Source of the DNA: Phycisphaeraceae bacterium
GTDB lineage: Bacteria; Planctomycetota; Phycisphaerae; Phycisphaerales; Phycisphaeraceae
NCBI GenBank assembly: GCA_020850375.1
Contig: JADZET010000070.1
Span: 1 to 29,772 of the forward strand
Reading direction: 5' to 3'
DNA: 29,772 bases
In this document: positions 7,388-14,431 of the stretch, piece by piece
Position numbering within the stretch: the first letter of the stretch is position 1
How the letters are laid out: the number at the start of each line of letters is the position of its first letter
The notes under the pieces: model-generated
Database searches by the model: none
What the model saw: the letters and a program-made list of their open reading frames with translations, nothing else
Told to the model about the DNA's origin: nothing
Position numbers and translations under genes: made by a program

Positions 7388-8650
7388 GTGGATCAGGTGC
7401 GTGAACTCGTGACTCGGGCGGCTGCGGGCGGCTCGTTGGAGGAGCGCGTCGGCGCTTACGGGCAGCTTGTCGAGCGGTTTCGCGACATGGCCTGTGGGTA
7501 TGCCTATGCGATCCTGGGCGACTTCCACCTGGCGGAGGACGCGGCGCAGGAGGCGTTTGTGACGGCCTACCGGAAGCTGGGGCAGCTTGATGAGCCGGGG
7601 GCGTTCCCGGGCTGGTTCCGGAGCATCGTCAGGACGACGTGCGGGCAGATGACCCGGGGCAAGACGCTGCCGACGGCCCCGATGGATGCCGCAGCCGTGA
7701 TGCCGTCGCGGGACGACAGTCCGGGCGAACTTGCGGAGGCCCATGAGATGCGCGACCAGGTGCTTGCGGCGATCAGCCAGCTCCCGGACGAGCAACGCGA
7801 GGTCACGACCCTGTTCTACATCAACGGGTATTCGCAACAGGACATCGCCGACTTCCTGGAGGTGCCGGTCGGGACGGTCAAGAACCGGCTGCACGCCTCA
7901 CGGGGTCGGCTCAAGCAGAGGATGCTGAACATGGTCAAGGACACACTGCATGAAAACGCTCCCGACGAGCGTTTTGACAAGAGGGTCATCGAGAGTCTGC
8001 TGACGAGGCCCAATCTGCTGGAGATCGAGGACCATCCGGTGCGGCAGGTTCTGGACGCGATCCGTCAGGCGCTGGCGGAGTTCGATTTCGTCTCGGCGGA
8101 GGATGTCGTCGTGCCGCCAGCAAAGGCCACGAAGGAATCCTTCTCTCAGGCCTACCAGGTCGACGACGAAAAGATCCTGAGCTATGAGACGACGATCAGT
8201 CTGTTCCGGGCGGTCAGGGGTCGTCGCCCGCCGGTTCACCTGATCGCGGCGGGTCGGTCATTCCGCGCGGTCGGTGAGACGCCCTGGCACAGCAAGACGT
8301 TTCATCAGATGGACGCTCTGGTCGTGGAACGTGACGCGTCGGACGAACGGTGTCTCGCCCTTCTGCGACGTGTGCTGCACGCGGCGCTAGGCAATGAGGA
8401 TTTCAGGCCGGGGCAGGTCGTTCCGCTGTGGTACGCCCATGGGTACCGTGAGGCCCTGGTGCAATCGCCCGGCGGCCTGATCAACCCCGCCGGCTACGGG
8501 CGCATCGAGGCCGATGTGCTGGCGGATCTGGGCTATGACCCGGGGACAGTGGGCGGCTATGCGGTGGATTTTGGCCTGGATCGCCTGGCCATGCTGCGAT
8601 GCAGGATCGAGGATATTCATGCGCTCTGGGCGCCGCCCTACCTCCGCTGA
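7388..8650 (+). CDS. ECF-type sigma factor fused to a PheS-like class II aminoacyl-tRNA synthetase domain
   Basis: The protein has 420 residues from GTG 7388, which follows AAGAGG; longer in-frame starts have no such support. Residues 20-85 are sigma region 2 (YAILGDFHLAEDAAQEAFVT, GAFPGWFRSIVRT). Residues 127-180 are region 4 (LPDEQREVTTLFYINGYSQQ, then VPVGTVKNRLHASRGRL). After a short linker, residues 215-420 follow the alpha subunit of phenylalanyl-tRNA synthetase block by block: DHPVRQVLDAI, RPPVHLIAAGRSFR (motif 2 arginine 293), FHQMDALVVE (305-314, the PheS FHQMEGLVVD block), GYDPGTVGGYAVDFGLDRLAML (motif 3, Arg399) and a closing IEDIHALWAPPYLR. The PheS FPFTEPS phenylalanine-pocket segment is not conserved (VVPLWYAHGYREA). 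I infer a sigma factor controlled by a ligand-binding synthetase-like domain. No anti-sigma gene is adjacent. Confidence 0.85.
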   Translation: MDQVRELVTRAAAGGSLEERVGAYGQLVERFRDMACGYAYAILGDFHLAEDAAQEAFVTAYRKLGQLDEPGAFPGWFRSIVRTTCGQMTRGKTLPTAPMDAAAVMPSRDDSPGELAEAHEMRDQVLAAISQLPDEQREVTTLFYINGYSQQDIADFLEVPVGTVKNRLHASRGRLKQRMLNMVKDTLHENAPDERFDKRVIESLLTRPNLLEIEDHPVRQVLDAIRQALAEFDFVSAEDVVVPPAKATKESFSQAYQVDDEKILSYETTISLFRAVRGRRPPVHLIAAGRSFRAVGETPWHSKTFHQMDALVVERDASDERCLALLRRVLHAALGNEDFRPGQVVPLWYAHGYREALVQSPGGLINPAGYGRIEADVLADLGYDPGTVGGYAVDFGLDRLAMLRCRIEDIHALWAPPYLR

Positions 8651-8674
8651 AACGGTCGGGCCGCATGGAATGCA

Positions 8675-8714
8675 CACCGGCGAGGGCACTGCAGTCGGCA
8701 TGCCCTCGCCGGTG
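8675..8714 (+). terminator. Perfect 14-bp stem hairpin after the sigma gene
   Basis: CACCGGCGAGGGCA (8675-8688) and TGCCCTCGCCGGTG (8701-8714) are perfect inverted copies with a 12-base loop, 25 bases after the sigma stop. ACGTTTCG follows instead of a long T-run. It is the strongest hairpin in this part and likely ends or processes the sigma transcript. Confidence 0.65.
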
Positions 8715-8806
8715 ACGTTTCGATGGCCCCCAGCCACGCCCGGCGTGCGGAACTTCCCTGCATAAGCGACAATGCCCCCGGGCGGGGATGGCTGGAGTTG
8801 GCCGTC

Positions 8807-9928
8807 ATGAACACGCGTGAGCGATTCCTCGCTCAGATGCACTACCGGCCTCGCGATCGGTCGCTGATCTGGGACTTCAACTTCTGGCGCGAGACCATCG
8901 CCATCTGGCACGAGCAGGGGCTGCCCCCGGAGGTGGTGCACGACTACCGGGGGACGCACACCGACCCCTTCTTCGGGATGGACCCCACGGCGGCGTGGGT
9001 GGGGTATCCGGGGCTGTCGCCGGCCTTCGAGGCCAAGGTAATCGAAGACCGCGGGGATCACGAGGTCGTCCAGCAGGACAACGGCGTGCAGGTGCTGCGG
9101 AAGAAGTTTATGAGTTCGATCCCGCAGCACGTGGGGCATCTGCTGGTGGATCGTGAGAGCTGGAACAAACACTACCGGCCGCGGCTCGACCCGTCATTGG
9201 CCCATCGCATCAACGGTCAGAACGCCAGGGATCAGCAGGCGGCGGGCAACGTGCTGGTGGTTGGCGGCGGCAGCCTCTATGGCTGGCTGCGCGACTGGAT
9301 GGGCATGGAGAATCTGTCACTGGTGGTCTACGACGACCCCGCCTGGTTCGAGGAGATGGTCACCACCGCGGCCGACTGCATCGTCGGCGTGATCGCGAGG
9401 ATCAAGGAGCTGGGCATCCGGCCCGACGCCTGCGGGATCTGGGAAGATATGTGCTTCAACGCGGGGCCGCTGCTGAGCCCGCAGCACTTCAAGCAGTTTC
9501 TTGTGCCGCAGTACCGGCGGATCACGGACCTCTTGCACAGCATCGGCGTGGACGTGGTCTGGGTCGACTGCGACGGCTGCATTGATCAGCTCGTGCCGCT
9601 GTGGCTCGAGGCGGGTGTGAACTGCATGTTCCCCATCGAGGTCGGGACGTGGGGAGGCGACCCGGTCAAGTTTCGCGAGCAGTACGGGAAGGACCTTCTG
9701 ATGGTCGGCGGGTTCGACAAGCGTGTCCTCATGCGAGGGCCGGCGGCGATTGATGCGGAGGTTCAACGCCTGACGCCGCTGGTTGAGGAGGGCGGCTTCA
9801 TCCCGCTGCCGGACCATCGTGTGCCGCCGGACGTGCCGTACGCTCACTACATCCACTATCTCAAACAGGCCCGCAAGATCTGGGGGAAGGACACCGACCT
9901 GCGGCCGATGCATCCTTCGATAGCCTGA
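8807..9928 (+). CDS. UroD-fold protein, second diverged paralogue
   Basis: This 373-residue UroD-superfamily protein starts at ATG 8807, with TGGAG 9 bases upstream; a longer frame back to 8723 lacks family sequence. Recognisable elements are MNTRERFLAQMHYRPRDRS, FNFWRETIAIWHEQGLP, GIWEDMCFNAGPLLSP (about 210-225), VDVVWVDCDGCID (253-257 VDCDG at the metal-site position), the FPIEVGTWGGDP block and DHRVPPDVPYAHYIHYL near the end. The metal-site histidine of MtaA/MtbA is replaced by Val-Asp-Cys-Asp, so any metal binding must differ from the zinc enzymes. It follows the sigma gene and its hairpin, so it may form a new transcription unit with the next two genes. The substrate is unknown; a methyltransferase role is only suggested by context. 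Confidence 0.82.
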   Translation: MNTRERFLAQMHYRPRDRSLIWDFNFWRETIAIWHEQGLPPEVVHDYRGTHTDPFFGMDPTAAWVGYPGLSPAFEAKVIEDRGDHEVVQQDNGVQVLRKKFMSSIPQHVGHLLVDRESWNKHYRPRLDPSLAHRINGQNARDQQAAGNVLVVGGGSLYGWLRDWMGMENLSLVVYDDPAWFEEMVTTAADCIVGVIARIKELGIRPDACGIWEDMCFNAGPLLSPQHFKQFLVPQYRRITDLLHSIGVDVVWVDCDGCIDQLVPLWLEAGVNCMFPIEVGTWGGDPVKFREQYGKDLLMVGGFDKRVLMRGPAAIDAEVQRLTPLVEEGGFIPLPDHRVPPDVPYAHYIHYLKQARKIWGKDTDLRPMHPSIA

Positions 9929-9962
9929 TTTTCCCCCGCCCTGATGCTGATGAGTCCGCACT

Positions 9963-11114
9963 ATGACCATCATCCATGCGCCGATTGAACCGATGCCCCA
10001 TCTGTCGCGATGGGAAGAGAACCTGCGGCGCATCGCCGCGTCGCCGCTGGAGCGATGCCCGGAATTCCCGCGGATCGCGGAGCGATGGGAGGCTTGGTGG
10101 CATCACGAGCTGGTGGATCGGCCGGTGTTTCTGGGCAAGGTCAACACGGACCCACGGCGGGCCATGGAGAAACGGACGGACCTGCTGCACCGGCAGGACG
10201 AATGGTTCGCCGGCAAACAAGAGGATCTTGAGCAGAAGCATTTCGTCGGGGATTGTGTGCCGAACATTCGAGTGGACTTTGGGCCGGTGCTGTTGGGCGG
10301 GTTGCTGGGGGGGCGGATGGAGTTCGGGACGAGCACGTCGTGGACGCATCCGCATATCCGCGATGACTGGTCGAACCGGCCGGGGGGGAGGATCATCGAT
10401 GGGGAGCTGTACGGGCTGCTCAAGGAGCTGTTCCTGCGTGTGGCGCAGGACGCGGCGGGGCGATATCTGATCTGCACGCCGGACCTGGGCGGGTCGGCGG
10501 ACGTGCTGTCGAACCTGCGCGGGCCCGAGACGCTGTGCATGGATGTGATCGACTGTCCACGGAACATCGCCGAGACGATTGACGCGATCTACCCGGCGTG
10601 GCATGAGGCGCTGAGCGCGCTTTATGACATTGCGACGGAGGCGGGGGCGGGGCTGATCCACTGGCTGGAGATCTGGTCGAACAAGCCGTACATGATCCCG
10701 GCATGCGACTTCAACTTCCTGATTGATCAGGAGTCATTCAATCGGCTGTGCCTGCCGGACATCGCTCGGCAGACGGCCACGATCGGACGCGGGGTGTTTC
10801 ACCTCGATGGGCCGGGGGCGACGCGGCACATCGATGCTCTGCTGGAGGTGCCTTGCCTCGAGGCGATCCAGTTTGTGCCCGGGGCGGGGACGCCCTCGAC
10901 GCTGCCGTGGGTGGAGATGTTCCGGAAGATCCAGGGGGCGGGGCGGTCGTTGTTTATTGTCTGCCCGCCCGACGAGGTGCTGAGGCTCTGCCGGTCGCTG
11001 CGGCCGGAAGGGCTGGCGATTCAGGTGAACTCCGGCGGGGGGCCGGCGGAATTGAGCGAACTTTTCAACGCATTCTGCAGGCAATCGATGCGTCCGCGAG
11101 CCGGCGGGGGATGA
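9963..11114 (+). CDS. UroD-fold-like protein, third diverged paralogue
   Basis: This 383-residue protein is a more distant member of the UroD/methyltransferase superfamily. Supporting blocks are an internal ICTPDLGGSADVLSNLRGPE (about 170-190), WLEIWSNKPYMIPACDFNF (about 234-252), GRGVFHLDGPGATRHIDALL (276-294, with HLDGPGA where zinc enzymes have their HxC motif) and a C-terminal VCPPDEVLRL region. The His of the metal motif is kept but the adjacent cysteine is absent. ATG 9963 has only a weak upstream site. It is 34 bases from the preceding UroD-like gene and 84 bases before the homocysteine methyltransferase, consistent with one operon. Function is unassigned. Confidence 0.75.
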   Translation: MTIIHAPIEPMPHLSRWEENLRRIAASPLERCPEFPRIAERWEAWWHHELVDRPVFLGKVNTDPRRAMEKRTDLLHRQDEWFAGKQEDLEQKHFVGDCVPNIRVDFGPVLLGGLLGGRMEFGTSTSWTHPHIRDDWSNRPGGRIIDGELYGLLKELFLRVAQDAAGRYLICTPDLGGSADVLSNLRGPETLCMDVIDCPRNIAETIDAIYPAWHEALSALYDIATEAGAGLIHWLEIWSNKPYMIPACDFNFLIDQESFNRLCLPDIARQTATIGRGVFHLDGPGATRHIDALLEVPCLEAIQFVPGAGTPSTLPWVEMFRKIQGAGRSLFIVCPPDEVLRLCRSLRPEGLAIQVNSGGGPAELSELFNAFCRQSMRPRAGGG

Positions 11115-11198
11115 TGCTGTTTGTGGGTTGCCCCTCCGCGCCGTGAGGAGCACAATGAGCTGAGGCAGTCCGTTCATCTATCGCCTGGAGTCACTCGC

Positions 11199-12089
11199 AT
11201 GGCCAGACCCGATCTCTTGAAACTTCTCGCCCGGCGAGCCGTGCTTTGCGACGGAGGCATGGGCACGCAGCTCATCGCGGCGGGGATGAGTCCGGGTGAG
11301 CCGTCGGCGAGGTGGAACCTGGACCACGCTGAGGTGGTACAGGCGGTGCATCGGCGATACAGGGAGGCGGGATGTGATCTGGTGACGACCAACACGTTCC
11401 AGGCCACGCGGACGGCGCTGGCTCAGCACGGGCTTGAGGGGCAGACGCGGGAGATCAACCTGGCGGCGGCGCGGAACGCACGGATCGGGGCGGGCGAGGG
11501 TGCGATCGTGCTGGGGGACGTCGGGCCTTTCGGTGGGTTTCTTGACCCGATGGGGGAGACGACGGAGGACGAGCTCTCGGAGATCTTCACAGAGCAATTG
11601 CAGGCCCTGTGCGACGGGGGGTGCGACGCGGTGGTCGTAGAGACCATGGGTGATGCGAATGAGGCGGCAGTGGCGGTGCGGGCGGCGAAGCGGGTGGCGG
11701 ATTGGCCGGTGATCGCGACGTTCGCCTTCGCGCGCACGGGGGGCGTGTTCCGCACGATGATGGGGACGACGGTGGAGCAGGCGCTCCGTGCGGTGCGGGA
11801 GGCGGGGGCGGAGGTCGTCGGGGCGAACTGCGGGACGGATCTGGAGCTTGAGGATTACGTGGAGCTGGCCCGCGAGGTGGTAAAGGGGGCGGGGAAGGCG
11901 TGGGCGATCATGCAGCCCAACGCCGGGGCGCCCAAGCTCGTCGATGGGCAGAGCGTTCACCCGGCGACGCCGGGGCAGATGGCGGGGTTCGCGCCGAAGT
12001 ATGTCGGGGCGGGGCTGGCGATTCTGGGGGGGTGCTGCGGGACGACGCCGGATCATCTGCGGGCGATGGCGGCGGTGGTGAAGAAGTAA
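11199..12089 (+). CDS. Homocysteine S-methyltransferase family protein
   Basis: This 296-residue enzyme has the homocysteine-binding barrel also found as the first domain of cobalamin-dependent methionine synthase. It has the opening LCDGGMGTQLIAAGM (17-30) and TTNTFQATR. Its zinc triad is Cys211 (GANCGTD) with Cys279-Cys280 (ILGGCCGTTPDHL). ATG 11199 is chosen because TGGAG lies 8 bases upstream. Stand-alone members such as MmuM use S-methylmethionine, whereas truncated MetH-like forms can take methyl groups from a separate corrinoid protein. The presence of a separate corrinoid protein at 3223 makes the latter attractive here, but this is inference. It is the last plus-strand gene of the methyl-transfer region and converges on aat. 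Confidence 0.92.
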   Translation: MARPDLLKLLARRAVLCDGGMGTQLIAAGMSPGEPSARWNLDHAEVVQAVHRRYREAGCDLVTTNTFQATRTALAQHGLEGQTREINLAAARNARIGAGEGAIVLGDVGPFGGFLDPMGETTEDELSEIFTEQLQALCDGGCDAVVVETMGDANEAAVAVRAAKRVADWPVIATFAFARTGGVFRTMMGTTVEQALRAVREAGAEVVGANCGTDLELEDYVELAREVVKGAGKAWAIMQPNAGAPKLVDGQSVHPATPGQMAGFAPKYVGAGLAILGGCCGTTPDHLRAMAAVVKK

Positions 12090-12100
12090 GGGGCGACGAG

Positions 12101-12757
12101 CTAACCCCCCCACCGCTCGCCCAACTGTAGCGCGGCGTCGAGGCGTTGGAGGTATTCCTTGGCGGGGATCTCGGTGGCGCCGAGCAGCGCGGTGACGGGG
12201 GTGACCATCTGGATGTCGAAGAGGCTAAAGCCTCGCTCGCGCAGGCGCTCGGCCAATTTCACGACGCAGACCTTCGAGGCGTCGTTGGCGCGGCTGAACA
12301 TGGACTCGCCGAAGAAGGCGCCGGCGAGGGCGACGCCGTAGAGGCCGCCGACGAGGCGGCGTGATGGGCTCGTGGGATCATCCGTTGAGGCGGGCTGCCA
12401 GGCCTCGACACTGTGGGCGAGGCCGAGGTGGTGCAGTTGGGTGTAGAGGTCGATGATCGCGGGGCTGATCCAGGTGTCGGGGCGTTTGGGCGTGGTCTGG
12501 GCGCAGCCGGCGATGACGTCGCTGAAGGCCTGGTCGAAGGTGACGAGGTAGTCGCCGCGGCGCAGGCGCTTGGCGAGGGATCGCGGGACGCGGAGGTTGT
12601 CGAGTTCGAGAATGCCGCGCGGGTCGGCGGTGTACCAGCGGACGTCGCCGGTGGCGGGATCGGCCATGGGGAAGACGCCCTGGGCGTAGGCGGAGAGGAC
12701 CTCCTCGATGGTGATGGCGGCTTGGCTGTTGTGCTCGGGGGAGTCGGTCTGGCCCAT
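12101..12757 (-). CDS. aat: Leucyl/phenylalanyl-tRNA-protein transferase
   Basis: This enzyme transfers Leu or Phe from charged tRNA to N-terminal Arg or Lys of proteins, marking them for ClpSAP in the N-degron pathway. Family blocks are clear: YAQGVFPMAD near the N-terminus, WYTADPRGILEL, YLVTFDQAFSDVIAGCA, TWISPAIIDLYTQLHHLGLA followed by HSVEAW, LVGGLYGVALAGAFFGESMF with SRANDASK, and DIQMVTP. ATG 12757 gives 218 residues, near the usual 200-235. An in-frame start at 12829 would add 24 unconserved residues, and neither start has a clear ribosome site. It converges on the homocysteine methyltransferase with 11 bases between stops. The gene for tRNA-Phe, one of its donor substrates, lies just upstream on the same strand. 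Confidence 0.95.
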   Translation of the reverse strand: MGQTDSPEHNSQAAITIEEVLSAYAQGVFPMADPATGDVRWYTADPRGILELDNLRVPRSLAKRLRRGDYLVTFDQAFSDVIAGCAQTTPKRPDTWISPAIIDLYTQLHHLGLAHSVEAWQPASTDDPTSPSRRLVGGLYGVALAGAFFGESMFSRANDASKVCVVKLAERLRERGFSLFDIQMVTPVTALLGATEIPAKEYLQRLDAALQLGERWGG

Positions 12758-12878
12758 GCTTGAACGATACCGGGCGGCGTCGGCCACCAAAACAACACGC
12801 CGCCGGGCTGTGTGCCCAGCGGTCATCATATGAATCTTCTCAATATCCGGGACCGGCGAGACTTACAATCGGGGAAAA

Positions 12879-12951
12879 TGGCCAGGGGCGGATTTGAACC
12901 GCCGACACTGCGATTTTCAGTCGCATGCTCTACCAACTGAGCTACCTGGCC
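12879..12951 (-). tRNA. tRNA-Phe (anticodon GAA)
   Basis: The minus strand from 12951 reads GGCCAGG at the acceptor 5' strand, pairing with CCTGGCC before discriminator A. The D arm has AGCTCAGTTGGTAGAGC, the anticodon stem-loop GCGA-CTGAAAA-TCGC gives anticodon GAA, and the T arm has GGCGGTTCAAATCCGCC. It is 73 nt long and CCA is not encoded. Confidence 0.96.
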
Positions 12952-12976
12952 GATGGCCTCTCGGCGACGGCAGAAG

Positions 12977-13004
12977 AGGTTAACCTGCTGTCGTGGTCTG
13001 TCAA
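12977..13004 (-). promoter_or_regulatory. Promoter for tRNA-Phe
   Basis: Minus-strand TTGACA (13004-12999) is a perfect -35 box. TAACCT (12982-12977) follows after 16 bases as a weak -10. Transcription would start about 20 bases ahead of the tRNA. Confidence 0.5.
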
Positions 13005-13039
13005 CCATCCATCGGGCCGACGATCCTGGGACTTGACGC

Positions 13040-13663
13040 ATGACAATCAGCGCGTGGCTGGCGTATCTCGGGGCATCGGTGCTGCTGACCCTGGCGCCCG
13101 GGCCGGACAATCTGCTGGTCATCGCCACGGGGATCGCGCGGGGGCGGCGGCAGGCGATCACGCTGGCGCTGGGGATGTGCAGCGGGGTGAGCGTGCACAC
13201 GGCGGCGGTGGCGATGGGGCTGGCGGCGCTGATCTACTCGTCGGCGATGCTGTTTCATGGGGTGAAGCTGGCGGGGGCGGGGTACCTGCTGCTCCTGGCG
13301 TATCGGATGGTGCGGCACCCGGCGACGCTGGGGGGATACGCGCCGGTGTATGACGGGGGCGTGGCGTGGTTCCGGCGGGGGCTGGTCATGAACGTGCTCA
13401 ATCCCAAGGTGGCGCTCTTCTTTGTGGCGTTCCTGCCGCAGTTTGTGGATCGCGAGCGGGGTGACGCGGGGAGGCAGGTCTTCTGGCTGGGGCTGGTGTT
13501 CATGCTCCAGTCGGTGGCGATCTTTACGACGATCGGGTACTTCGCGGGGACGATCGGGCAGTGGCTTAAACAGCGGCCGGGGACGTCCCGGGTGCTAGGT
13601 TGGCTGGCGGCGGCGGCGTTCGCGGGGATCGGGCTGAAGCTGGCCCTGGCGGGCCGATCGTAA
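13040..13663 (+). CDS. LysE/RhtB family amino-acid exporter
   Basis: This 207-residue integral membrane protein exports amino acids or related metabolites across the inner membrane. The family signature is at the N-terminus: LLTLAPGPDNLLVIATGIARG, with the PGPD motif. GLVMNVLNPKVALFFVAFLPQF follows in the second half, containing the conserved NPK. About six hydrophobic segments are visible, matching the usual topology and length. The specific substrate cannot be read from sequence. It is divergent from the tRNA-Phe gene and is followed by the tandem CCGGGG repeats and the rplK promoter. Confidence 0.9.
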   Translation: MTISAWLAYLGASVLLTLAPGPDNLLVIATGIARGRRQAITLALGMCSGVSVHTAAVAMGLAALIYSSAMLFHGVKLAGAGYLLLLAYRMVRHPATLGGYAPVYDGGVAWFRRGLVMNVLNPKVALFFVAFLPQFVDRERGDAGRQVFWLGLVFMLQSVAIFTTIGYFAGTIGQWLKQRPGTSRVLGWLAAAAFAGIGLKLALAGRS

Positions 13664-13680
13664 GGGGTTGCCCACGGGGG

Positions 13681-13715
13681 GTTTCCGGGGGAGTTCCGGG
13701 GGGTTTCCGGGGGGT
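13681..13715 (-). repeat. Tandem short array of the CCCCCGGAA(A)C unit
   Basis: Three units GTTTCCGGGGG(A), GTTCCGGGGG and GTTTCCGGGGG start at 13681, 13693 and 13703 between the LysE gene and the rplK promoter. On the minus strand they read as the same CCCCCGGAA core as the interspersed repeats elsewhere in the window. Confidence 0.6.
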
Positions 13716-13734
13716 CAGGCGTCACGCCAGGGGT

Positions 13735-13763
13735 TTTGCACTGCGACCCGGCCGTGATATACT
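13735..13763 (+). promoter_or_regulatory. Promoter of the rplKAJL operon
   Basis: TTTGCA (13735-13740) and TATACT (13758-13763) are 17 bases apart, a good -10 with a moderate -35. The expected start near 13770 leaves a leader of about 95 bases. It contains CCGGG-AATAAG-CCCGG and complementary CCCTGCC/GGCAGGG segments. Such leaders often hold an L1 binding site, but I could not identify one with confidence. Confidence 0.55.
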
Positions 13764-13864
13764 GTTCGACTCTTTGCACCCTGCCCCCCCCGGATGTTTG
13801 AAAACCGGGAATAAGCCCGGCTCGGCCGGCAGGGCAGGCGACGACAGGCTCAGGAGACACGGCC

Positions 13865-14308
13865 ATGGCCAAATCCAGGAAACCGATCACCTCGCAGTTC
13901 AAGATCCAGGCCCCCGGCGGCAAGGCCACGCCCGCGCCGCCGATCGGCCCGGCGCTTGGCCAGCATGGCGTCAATCCCGGTCAGTTCATCCAGCAATTCA
14001 ACGCCGCGACGGCTGCGCTCAACGGCAAGGTCGTCGGCTGCGTCATCACCGTCTATCAGGACCGCACCTTCGAATTCGAGATCAAGAGCCCCCCTGCCGC
14101 GGTGCTGATCAAGGACGCGGCCAAGGTCGAGAAGGGCTCGGGCGTGCCGAACAAGGAGAAGGTCGGCAAGATCAACGCTGACCAGCTCCGGGCCATCGCC
14201 CAGGAGAAGCAGAAGGAGCTGACCGGGGCGAGCATCGAGGCCTGCATGCGAATCATCGCCGGCACGGCCCGATCGATGGGCGTGACGGTCGAGGGGTTCC
14301 AGAGCTAG
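13865..14308 (+). CDS. rplK: Ribosomal protein uL11
   Basis: This 147-residue protein is the base of the ribosomal stalk and binds 23S rRNA in the GTPase-associated centre. The sequence has the N-terminal domain block [19 protein letters not shown], the [10 protein letters not shown] strand, and the C-terminal RNA-binding helix [19 protein letters not shown]. The length is normal. AGGAG sits about 9 bases before ATG 13865. It is the first gene of rplK-rplA-rplJ-rplL. secE and nusG, which usually precede it, are not present upstream. Confidence 0.98.
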   Translation: MAKSRKPITSQFKIQAPGGKATPAPPIGPALGQHGVNPGQFIQQFNAATAALNGKVVGCVITVYQDRTFEFEIKSPPAAVLIKDAAKVEKGSGVPNKEKVGKINADQLRAIAQEKQKELTGASIEACMRIIAGTARSMGVTVEGFQS

Positions 14309-14391
14309 GACCGCTGTTTCGTGACGTGACAACCCAAGGGCCAACCACGAGCCTGAATCGTGGGAGATGAACCACCCCTCGCCTCGTTAGA

Positions 14392-14412
14392 CCGGAATGA
14401 ACTTCCGGGGGG
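14392..14412 (-). repeat. CCCCCGGAAG-type interspersed repeat, reverse copy between rplK and rplA
   Basis: CCGGAA (14392-14397) and TTCCGG (14403-14408) form a perfect 6-bp stem with loop TGAAC and are followed by a G-run. On the minus strand this is CCCCCGGAAGTTCATTCCGG, close to the copies at 3867 and 15131. It ends about 10 bases before the rplA ribosome site. Confidence 0.6.
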
Positions 14413-14431
14413 GCATCACAAAGGAAGACTC

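Noticed and set aside
7388..8650. Pyrrolysyl- or phosphoseryl-tRNA synthetase as identity of the sigma C-terminal domain
   Set aside because: The FHQM block, the HPV...I start and the ending IEDIH...YLR follow PheS more closely; only the general class II core is shared with PylRS and SepRS.
11155..11163. Mini-ORF ATG-AGC-TGA preceded by GAGGAG, ahead of the homocysteine methyltransferase gene
   Set aside because: A start-Ser-stop element could be regulatory, but the ribosome site is only 4 bases away and such short matches occur by chance.
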